DNA of 64,000 bases from contig NC_088303.1 of assembly GCF_032854445.1 (NCBI RefSeq), positions 25,737,501 to 25,801,500 on the forward strand, given 5' to 3'. The position numbers and the translations under genes are program-made. The notes beneath the pieces are model-generated. The model was not told the origin of the DNA. It did not search any database and saw only the letters and a list, made by a program, of their open reading frames with translations. The stretch comes from Liolophura sinensis (Eukaryota > Mollusca > Polyplacophora > Chitonida > Chitonidae). Positions 22,443 through 34,400 of the stretch are shown piece after piece. Position 1 is the stretch's first letter. Every line of letters begins with the position of its first letter.

Positions 22443-25400
22443 ATGTTTCCACAAGGAAACCAGATGCCATCAGCAGCTGGCTCATGTAACAGTACATCAG
22501 TACATCAGGGCGTGCCAAAAGACAAATCTAGAGATAAGACAAAGAGGAGGGGCCATGACCTTGGTAATGGATTTGAGGAGTGGGTAAGCCAAAGAATACC
22601 AACCATTTCATTATATAACAAAAACTTTATGCAAAAGTAATATTGATTAAAATGCTATTTCCTCCTTTTCCTTTTTACACTGGTACAGTACATACAGTAA
22701 AATCGGATCCTAACCATCAATCCTACGCCCATTGTTGGTCGGATGGTCCCTGTATCGTACGCTTACTAAATTCTGGCTCTTTGCCGGAGCCCTCAGCTTA
22801 CCATCTGTGTAGGTTTGGCCCACAGACCGCCATGATCAGAGTATTCTTTTACGATATTGAGTCACTTGCAAGTTGATGTGACAACATCGGACATACACTG
22901 TAGGCCTTGTATTATCAGCGCAATCAAGTTTCAAGCCGCAAATGCAAGACTCGTATCTGTACTGTTCAAATTTTTAGAATGATTCTAAAATAATAATGCG
23001 ACTTGCTCTATAATTTTTTGGAACTTTAGTACCGATTTTGAACATAACATGTGCACAGCTGAGGTTGATGTTTCGTGAAAGGTAATTTTTCATGTTATTC
23101 TAAAGTAACAGTAAAAATTGAACTGGAATTGCTCTAAAAGATGTTTTTTTTGATTACCTATACCAGCAATCCCCGATTTTGATTTTTACTTTCTTGTACT
23201 TTTATACTTTATACATTGCCACAATTGGTGTAGTAATGATAGTGAGGATCCAGTTGTACTGTATATTGCAGTTATGTCTCTAGGTTACCACGCTAGTTGT
23301 TTTGCATGTGCAGGTTTATTTTTCAGTGGATACATAGATAGATAGATAGATAGCAACATTGACATCTTTCCTATATCTACTTAGTACTATATAAATAGGA
23401 TTATTGTTTTGCATGTGCAGGTTTATTTTTCAGTGGATACATAGATAGATAGATAGCAACATTGACATCTTTCCTATATCTACTTAGTACTATATAAATA
23501 GGATTATTTTACGTCATGGGGTGATTCTCAATTTCCATTGGTCAAGAGCCAATCAGATGATATTCTGTAAAACATGATGTACAATGATCACGCGCCCAAG
23601 GAATGCAATGCCACACTCACAAAGTAATATCCCACGTTCACAAGGCAATAGCCAGCAATCTTGCGCTATTTATCCAACGATCACATGCATTTATTGCATT
23701 TCAGCTGTCTCCCTTTATGCGCTCTCTAAACGTCTGCGTGTTTGAAAAGTAAACAACTGGACTGGTTATTATGGCTACACTATCAGTGTACAAATTCGGT
23801 GATTTAAAGTACAGCTCGAAAAAGGTACAGCATAATAATAAAACATATGGCGCATGCTGTGGTATGTGATATCAGGAATTGTTAGCTCTCGACAAGTAAT
23901 ATCACTTTTCTTGAACTGACAATTTCTGATATCCAATCACACACTATGCACTATCTGTATAATATAATTCAAGGGGCATGTGTTGAGATTTCTTGTTATT
24001 GGTTTTTCAGTTTTTTTTCTTTATTGCCTTTTTTTATTTCTCTTTGCAGGGAGGTTACATGAATGCCAAGAAACAGAAACTTGCAGATCAATTTAGCTGC
24101 AATCGGCCAAGGGACGAAACATCCTCTGATATATTCAAGGGCGTGTCAATCTACGTGAATGGATACACCAGCAAGTCATTTCCTTATTTATGTTAAAAAC
24201 TAAATAGGGATTTTAAAACTGAATACTTCTGTGCATACCTGTAATTAAATAGAATGAATGCTCACACTTTTAGATTTAGATTTAGAATGTACTGCAGCCC
24301 TGTTTTGGGATAGATTTGGAATTTGATGAGCATTCAAACTCGCCAGAGTTGAGTGACAGCTTGGTAATACTGTTACATGCTGGCATAGAAGAAACCCATG
24401 TTTTGGCAGGGGTGGGGCAGGGGGACTAACTTGTGTGAAACTTTGACATTTATTATTTATGCAAGAAAAAGGAAATTCTGACTAGTTTTGTAATTATGTT
24501 GTGCTATGGGATACACAGGCTATTGAAGCCATGCCTTGAAACCACTGGTTCAATCCCAGTCTTGGACATAGAATTTGTAGATTTCCTCTCTCATAAAGCT
24601 TAGCTGCAAAGTCTGGCAATAAGTTACTAATAAGATACGGTAAGTAATAAGTTACTTATTTGATTTATTTAGCTGATTGGTGTTTTATACCATACTTAAA
24701 AATAGTTCGCTTAAACAACAGTGACCAGTGTTATGGTGGGAGGAAACCAGGCAAAGACCAGGCGATATCATAAAATAAATGAACATTCTTGAGTATGGAA
24801 TTATGAAATAACAATCAAATAAATAAATAAAGAAAACAGTATTACTGATTTACTGTGTAAAAAACACACTAAGAAATATGAATAAAATTCCAAGGTTGTT
24901 TATTCCCAATTAGACCCATCCTCTGACAAGCTGAAGCACCTGATGAATATTCATGGCGGTAACTATGAGCACTACCTGTCAAAGACACGAGTGACACATG
25001 TCATCGCTACCCGCTTACCCAACAGTAAGGTGAAGGAGCTGAAAGGAAAAGACAAAGTTGTCAAGCCCGAGTGGATACTAGACAGGTAAGAGACGAGTTT
25101 CTCCTTTTTGTAAAACACATATGGTTATTAAAATCCCTTTTCCAAAGGTCTTTTCTTTCTTTATCAAACACATTTCTGCAAAATAAAAGTGCCCAAGGTG
25201 TAACTTTGACATCAAAATTTTCTTTTCACTTCAAGCCTTTGACAAAGTACTTGTAGGCTGCATCTATGACTATAGCTACAGAATGCTAGCCTGCATTTTT
25301 TGTGAAAAGGTGGGTCAGTTTATTTCTTCTGTAAAACCCAGTCTCTTTATAATATGATTGAAATAGTTTTTGTACAGGTAATTTACAGATAAAATATTAG

Positions 25401-28400
25401 TTACAGCCTAATATGAAGGCTAGTCACATATATTTCCGTATCCTGTGATCAAGTAACCATGAATGAATTTATCCTGCGAAAGACCAATCATTTCAGCTCA
25501 GAAGACAGATATATGGGCATAGCTCTTGTGCCTTGTATAATTTGCTTTCACAAGCTAACAAAGGGAGATAACCTTGTTAGTAGACACATATGATATTGCC
25601 TGCAGGATACATATCTGCGACCTCCATTGTTGTCCCGTGAAAAACAGAGGAGTATTTTGTGTAACATGGGATAAATATGTGTTTATTGGCCTAGTTCATT
25701 GTTTGTAAGAGTTTGGTTTGTAGCAACCCTTCAGGACCGTGGATATTTAAGCTCCTTGTACATTCCCTCCCTGTTCTGTTGAGTAGTGAAGGAATGTGCT
25801 GATATGAGGCTTACAGACAACATGCATTTCTATATCCTCTCACTGATTGACTGTGTTGCAAACTATCCTGCAAAAGACCAGCTAATCTAGCGCTCCAGCA
25901 TCATTGTTTTCTCAGCAAAGGGAGATAATCTGGTCAATAGACTGGGTTGGTATGGGATACAGGATTATACACGTCCCCAGGCGACTATTGCTGTCCAATG
26001 AAAACCACAGTATTTTGCCTTAATGCAGGATAAAGGAATACTTTTGATGTCTTTGCAGTATTCAGGCTGGGCGGCTGCTGTCGTATGAACCTTACCAGTT
26101 GTACACAGCCCAGTCTTCAGTTCAGAAAGGTATCTCAAAGTTTGCCACAGTGGTGACAAGTCCTGTTGCTGACTCATCTAGGGCCTCATCTCTGGCTACC
26201 GAGAGGCACCCATCAAGAGCTTCATCAGAAGGTATTGAGCAGTTAGACCGGGAACCAGAGCGATATGACAACCAAATTGAACTGGAAACATCTCCAACAT
26301 TATTCTCGCCCAGTTTTGAAGAGCAGATAGAAAATCACAGTGATGAAGAGCATTCATATCATTCAGAGGTAGTTGTTTCTGACTTGACTGTGTCAGAATC
26401 AGCCCATAAAAGTTTTACATCAGACATCACACAGAGTGACAACCAGACAGTGGATTCAGAGAGACACCTCACAAAGGGGGAGGCCATTAAAAAGTACGCC
26501 AAAGATGGCGTTAATTATCATGGGGCAACACGGACAATAGCCACTGCCGGTGATTCAACATTTGTTTCAGAGTTTTATCAGCATAGCAGGCTGCACCATT
26601 TGTCCACGTGGAAAGCAGAGTTTGCTGAGTATGTTAATCATTTACAAGTCTCTGGAAATGGCACCTATCCTGGCCGAAAAAAACTTGTCACTTTGCAAGC
26701 AGAGAAATCCAGCAGGATGCTCCCAAGGGAAATAACTCTCCCTTCATCAAAGGGCAAACCACAGCGAGTCATCATGCACGTTGATATGGATTGTTTCTTT
26801 GTCTCAGTGGGTTTGCGAGAACGCCCAGAGTTGAAAGGTTTGTGCCTTGTGTTTTAACCTTTGTTTACATGCAAATAAAAAGTGACGTTTCTGAGCCAGT
26901 TCAAGGACAACAGGAAACATTTTCATAATATAAGAGGGTAAATTGATCTGTGGCCTTCGTTAGGAGACTAGTTGGCTGATGCAGCAATAACAAAATCTGA
27001 AGCTGAACATTTGTGGATATTAGACACTTAGACAATTTCAATATTAGCTCATATTGTTAAGTATGTTACCTAAGACCTTGTGGTCAGGGGTTCACAGAAG
27101 TCATTTTTCCACATACCAACCACCACTTTCTGGGTGAAATTGAGTTTTTCAACTGAAATTTAGTGTTGTTGTTTTTTTTGTTTTGACTGACCATTAAATT
27201 AAGATACTAAAATTTTATTTTTTTAGATGTTACTATACTTTATTGATTTAAGTAATTATCACTGCATATATATAAACTCAAGCTGGCCTCCTAATTGATA
27301 CTGCAAACTGATAAACAGCACCACATTGCAGTTGTTGTTACATGTATTTCAGGATACCGGTACTGTGAAGTGTAAGACCTGCTCAAAAAGCTTACAGCCC
27401 AGAGCATCATTCTAGATTGACTGAAACTCACATGAGCAGTTGGTCTTCACTTTTAAAAAATATTCAATAGTTGGAATCAAGACAAAATGGTCATGCATTA
27501 ATGGCTTATGGAATTTGTCATTGTCACTTTTGTAAAAGGAATTTTCAAAAATGATCTAAAGAAAAAAAAACTCCTGAAAACAAAGGGAGGCAAACTGTGT
27601 GCATGCCTTGAAAGGAGCTGAAGATCTGTGGCTTTCGTCAGGGGAGAGGAAACCAGCCAGACTGTGCGCTAACATGCAGTCACTAATTTGGCAGAGACCA
27701 AAGATGCTAACTATGTGTCATGTTTGATTTCATACGCCTCTCCGCTTCCACAAATTGCCTTCTAAATCTAATAACGCTGAGGGTCATGATTTCCATAAAA
27801 GAGATATAACTTGTAACGCAAACAGGTTCCTTCGCAGAAGTTGGGATATGTACAGATTGAGTTTATGTAAAATGTTGAACATTTCTTCCAAAAAACTTTA
27901 AGGTGGGACACTACCCTCTGATTTTAAAATTAAGGTAGGAAAGTCTTACTGGTATGTATTACATGGGCCTAGGATAAATACCTAAAATACACAAAATTAC
28001 ATCCAGATATATAGCGGTTACCATGGAAACGGCGGCCATCTTGGATTTTCTATGAAAATCTACATACGTTGGGAGGAAATCTATTAAATAGCTGTGTTAC
28101 CTCAAATCAACCAAAATATGACAAAAATTGAAAGAGGAATACATTGCCCAGGGGGTAAGACCAAAATTAGATGAGAATTGTTGCATTTAGTAGGATTTAG
28201 GAATATTTCCGAAAAAGAATTTAATAATTGTCCAGGACAAGTGATAACTCTTAGCATCTACAGCCAAAAGTTTTTCATCTAGGTCCTTTTAAACTATCTT
28301 ACCCCCTGTAGAACAGTATCAGGAACTTTCACTCAAAATTTCAGCCAATTCGGACAAGTAGTTCAGTTTTATTAGTTTTCCTAAGACGTGAATATAACCA

Positions 28401-31400
28401 AAAAACACGTTCTTAGATTTTTGCATTTAAAGCCATTGGTTTTATATTACAGTATGTTTACAATGTAAACAAAGCGTTAAAACCAGAAACTTGCCTCTCT
28501 TAGACTTCAAAATAGTGTTAGCCCTGGTTCCTATCAGTTTATATTTTAGAAAGACCCTGCTGCATATGTTGGGCCCTCAACAGCTTCCAATTGGTCAGTC
28601 TCTTTCGCCTTATCAAGCTTACGACGTTTCCACAGTAGAGTCGTGGCTCAACACCTGCATAACTAGCTTTAGATAGTCGCTTTCGTTTTTTCCTTTGCAT
28701 TTGTTTTGCAGTGTGTTCCCCAGTCACTAGTTTTAATTTGTTCAGAACTGACTCAAATCCTTCTGGACCACTGTTAAAGTGAAGGACGGCCAATGCTACG
28801 GCTGTTTCGACCTTCATCTTCGAAGAACTGTCCACTTTAGGACATCTTTGCCAAACAGTACCATTGAAACACTCATTTGTGTTCTGAGTTTTCATTCTGG
28901 AACATCTAGCTCACAGATGTTCATCTGTCAGTCTTTTGTACACTGGTAAAATAATTTCACCCACATCAACAGAAAAAGCTGGGGTATGTTTTCGCACTGC
29001 CTGTCCTGTTGCTACTGCACGGTTATAGTGGCACCAAGACTTGGGACCTTTTGGGCAAAATTTGTGATGGGGTTTGCTGTCAGTTGATAGCATGTGGAAA
29101 TACCCTGCAAAAACATTGTTTTTCATAGTCTGCACATCTGGAGCACCACTTTTCAAGTTACTGGCATATGTGCTGCTACATTTCTTCATGGCAAACTTTG
29201 TCAATTTTCTGTTTAAACTTTCCCCTCTCGCCTTACTTCGTTGTTTCAATTTGTCAAGAGCAGTATACATGCGCTTGGCAACGTGATTTACACATTCTTC
29301 TTTCTGAATGTCGTTGTCACCATACAACTTAAGATTACGGACATGATCATATGCTTTGGAATCTCCGTCTGTAAGGACCTGGTTGTACATGAGTCCTTTG
29401 TCTGTAGATCGCTTAAAAATAATATCAGTACATTCAACTTCCATAGCATTTGCTGATCCATGGAAATTTTTCTGACAGGAGTGTGTTTGTTTCCACTTCA
29501 CTAAATCTACACCTTTCTTAGTTTTTCCAACAGTGGCACAGCCATGACAGTAATTAGAACATACGTGAGTGTCCAGCACGACACCTGAATCCACATCTAT
29601 GACACAGCCTAACCCATAATGGGAGCTATGTCCACGTTTCTGCCACGAGCCATCATAGCTGACTACACGTGGAACCAGTCCATTTACTGCCTCATCTGAA
29701 TCACGTTTTAGTGCCTCGGCAGCTGCATGCATGTTTTCCTTTGCTGCTTCAATTGAAACATCATGAACTAACCTGTCAATCTTTTGCCAGGTCTTGATGT
29801 GCATAGGCTGAGGCAAATTCATGTCAGCAAAAAATTCACAAATCTTGTTATATCCTATGCCAGTATTTTTGCACGCTGCTACAAAACGTTTGTTCACAAA
29901 ATTAGACATCTCATTGCCAGATTCCATCCCCTTTTCAGATGTGTAGCCATGAAAAATAACATCTTCACAGTCTCTGCAAAATATTTCAAACTTAAAATTC
30001 AAACCCTGACCACCGCCAAATTTGCAGTTTGTTGAGTCATTTATTTGAAATAATTTTATATTTGCGGATCCACAAACCTTGCAACACACACTGTTAACAA
30101 TCTGTGCTAAGAAGTCAGTATTTACCAGTCTGTAGCCATTCAATTTGTTTATTTCAACTTTTTTGGCAACTTCAGTCGGCGAATTTTCTCTGTCCGAGTT
30201 GGGCCCACTTTCCAAGTTCCCATGAAACATATCAAATTTTGACTGACTTGCCGTTTTGGCTAACGATATTCCATTTTCTGAGATAGAATTGTAATCGCTT
30301 TCGGTTCTATTCACCAAGTCCGAGTTTAACCCGGAAGCAACTTTGGCGATCGACAAGGCGTGTTTTTTCGGCCTTCCGCCAGCTCGCCCGCGCATTTTGC
30401 GCCCCCGCTTTCGAGATCCGAACATTTCCTTTGTTTTGACCTTTTGTCGAACCATTTTGCCGCTTGACACACTTAAAAAACGAAAATGAACACCAAATGA
30501 CTAGGCTTTTTCCCGATCAACTCAAATTTGGTCTGCCATATTGGATGTAGACACTGCGCATGTGCGGAAGTAAACGGAGATGAATGAGACGAATATAGAC
30601 CAATCGGAAGCCGGTATACCCTTCATATGTCGCTGTTCTTACCTTATATGGAAATTTTCGTTGAAATTCCAGGAATTCTACACCGGACACTGAACGAAAA
30701 GTACCGGGAATTTCCTTATATAGATTATATGGCGAGACTCAGCATTGAGCGGCCTTTTGAACGATATATAACATGTCTTATTACAACAACAACACTAGGG
30801 ACACGCGAGGCAAATTTGAAGACAAAAACCAAGTGATTGTTACCGTCAAACCGTCAAAATCTTTGACCTTATCAGAAGCCACTACATCAAAACATCTTTA
30901 TTTCTTCAAAAAACAGTCGTGTAGGGCATTAAAAATTTAAATGGCGTGTTTTTTGATAAATATGCTGTCGTTTGAAACACAAATTGGAAAATCGTTAGAT
31001 GACGTGAAAATTGACATTCAGAGGGGCCGTGTCCCACCTTAAATGTAACCAGTTATTGAGTTTTTTATTCAACCAAAGGACCGAATACTGGCTCGTCCAG
31101 GTGACTTCTATGAACCCGTGTTGTATGAGTGGAAATTTGAACCTTTCAGGGAAACCAATAGCAGTGACTCATTCAAAAGGAAAGGGGACTAAACTCCAGC
31201 CTGGAGCTAATCGCCAGCTAGAAAAGGCCTTATGGGAACAAGGTAGATCCAAGAGAGCTAGAGGAAAGGCCAACAGCAAGGTTTCACTGCCAGAGCAGAG
31301 CTGTGAGGATGAGGGAACAGCACCAGCTGACTCAGCTGCTGCAAATGCAGATGTCCGGGCCATATTGACAAGCTGTGCTGCATCCGAATCGTCTGAGGAG

Positions 31401-34400
31401 TTTTACTCCATGGCTGAGATTGCATCCTGCAGTTATGAAGCCAGACAGGTATATGTAATTGTCTTGCTAGGTGTCATTATATGTGGGATACCTCCTGATA
31501 TGGATCTTCAGACACTCGAGAACGGCCACATCTTTACACTGTGTTGTCATAGTATTAGTGTATTGAACATTGTTTTCTTTCATTATAAAGTTACCGATTT
31601 TCCTTTGTTCAAGAAAATAGAAGTACTGAGTGTTTTTTTTTTTTTCGTGATCATTTGGTTGGGCTTCTGTGGCCAAGTGGTTTGCATGGTAGGGCCTCTC
31701 GCCAATACGGTCACTGTGAGTTCTAGCCCACCTCATCCTGGCTTGCTCTCCAGTCGTACATGGTAGATCTGCCAGATACAAAATTTTCCACAAGCGTTAA
31801 TCAAAGTGTGATGTTTAAGGGCTGTGATCTCAGAAAGTGTTGAATATGTTCCTTTTCAGAGGCTATATTCTGAAAGCCTGGGTAGGAAAACCCCAGTTTG
31901 TGAATTTCCAGATATCTAGTCTTCTTCAGTAGGAAATTACTGTCATCTAAGAATGCTTCCATGACAAATAAGTGTTCCGAGACTGTTAAAAATGAACAGT
32001 ACATGGCATTTCTAAAAGGGCATATCTCAAAAACCACTTAGAATTTAGAGTTGTAACTTTACAAACCTTCCTCATATATGCTAAGGTGTGTTTAAGAATT
32101 TTTACAAAATAATCCAAGGGGGTCACTACAAAAAAAAAATTTGGGCTGATTTGACACAGAATGACCCTTCTTTTCTTAGGTTAGAGTTCAGAACAGCATG
32201 TTGGTGGGAGGAGCAGCCTGACAGCTGTGTTTGTGGTTGTTTTCTGTTCTTAGGTTGGAATTAAGAATGACATGTTGATGGGAGGAGCACACAATCTGAG
32301 AGCTGTGTTTGTTGCTGTTTTCTGCTCTCAGGTGGGAGTTAAGAATGGCATGTTGGTGAAAGGAGTACCGAGCCTGACGGCTGTGTTTGTTGCTGTTTTC
32401 TGTTCTTTGGTTAGAGTTAAGAATGGCATGTTCGAGGTAGGAGCACATCATTACAGATGTGTTTGTTACTGTTTTCTGTTATTAGGTTAGAGTTAAGAAT
32501 GGCATGTTTGTGCGAGGAGCATACAGCCTGACAGATGTGTTTGTTGCTGTTTTCTGTTCTTAGGTTAGAGTTAAGAATGGCATGTTGGTGGGAGGAGCAT
32601 ACAGCCTGACAGCTGTATTTGTTGCTGTTTTCTGTTCTTAGGTTATAGTTAAGAATAGCATGTTTGTGCGAGGAGCATACAGCCTGACAGATGTGTTTGT
32701 TGCTGTTTTCTGTTCTTAGGTTATAGTTAAGGATGGCATGTTGGTGGGAGGAGCATACAGCCTGACAGCTGTATTTGTTGCTGTTTTCTGTTCTCAGACT
32801 GACATTTAGAATGACAGTGTTAGTGGGACAGGATCACAGTCAGCTGTATTTGTTGATGTTTTTTTGTTCTCAGGCTGGCGTTAAGAACGGCATGTTCATG
32901 GGAGGAGCAAAGAAGCTTTGTCCTGATTTAGTCACCATACCTTACGATTTTGACAAATACAATGAAGTCTCCAGACAGCTGTATGACATTGTGGCAAGGT
33001 ATGGTGTGAATACTTCCCTACCAATAATTGCTGACACAGCGATAAATGTTTTATTGGCTGCCTTCAATTCTAATGATATGGTTAATTTCAAAAAGCTATT
33101 TCTGGCTCAAGTCAAAATTTAAAGTAAAGATAAAGCTGAATTAATTGATAAAGTAGTATTCCAGAAATGTTGTAAAAATATTTTTAAAATTCTACACCGC
33201 TTCTCAACAAAAGAAATAGCAAACAATCGTGAGTGTTGTAGCCACTCATTTGGTGTTGCCATGTTATAGCTAACACCCGATACCCAACCAAAGAGTATTA
33301 GCACAGTTCTGTGTTCAAAGGCCTGATGTATTGTTTAGTTTGGAGTCCTGCACGTCTTGGTCCTGCATGGCTGTAGACATTTGGCCCAGCTGACTACTGA
33401 TTTCAAGGAATTTAACGAACATAGCAGGACCTTCTGATTAATGACAGACTTTTTCATTCAGATTTTGGAAAGATATTTTCATAATAAATCTGACTTTGCT
33501 AAGGACAAATATGGTGAAGTCAGAATATTTTTCTTAAAGCGATTGTCTTGCCTGCTCGCCCTGACAAGTTACTGCAGTATCCTGTCCAACATGCACGCAC
33601 TGTGACATGAGCAGCTGTTCTCAGATCGCTGCTCATAAATGTGTGGTCCAAAATGCATCAGTTTAACACTTAAACTAACCACAAAATCCAATTTATTGCA
33701 TTGATATTGGTTTATCCACTATAAGAAACCACGCTGACAGTCAAAGGCTAATAGGTTCTCTGAGGTGACAGCCAGTTATCATGTGACGCTTTCAGTGCTA
33801 GTGACTGGCCAAGTTCAAAAGATCTTCTACAACATTGTTACTCGGAGTGAATTGTCTGTGAGTGCCACATTCCAAGAGCTGAGCTCCATCTTCTCGGCTT
33901 TCAAAACTTTAAAGAATTTTTTACATATTTTTCTGTGATAACGGTGTCCTATATCATTTTTTGTATGAATATACAGTGGCGGACTTTATGTTCAATTTGA
34001 AACCTTATGACAATGCTTAGTTTGTGATACTGGCAGTTGCAATTTTGACACATTGGTCATAAGATTCCTTTAAGACATCCATTTGGTGTCAAAATTTTAA
34101 AGATAAAAATCACCCTTCCGACTCCTATTTCAAAGTTTGACTTAAATCAGAAAATGGCTTTTTGGAATCAGTCCATGCAATATTAATTTTTTTTTTCCAC
34201 TTGCTGCAAATGCAGCAAACAATAGAAATGTATTGAATATCTTAAATTGACAGATTAACTGCTTTAATGATGTGTTATCTTTTGCCTGTACTATGTTATC
34301 CAGCTACACCCATGATATTGAAGCTGTAAGTTGTGACGAGATGCTGGTGGACTGTACGGACCTTCTTGCGGATGTTGGAGTGTCTCCATTAGACTTTGCC

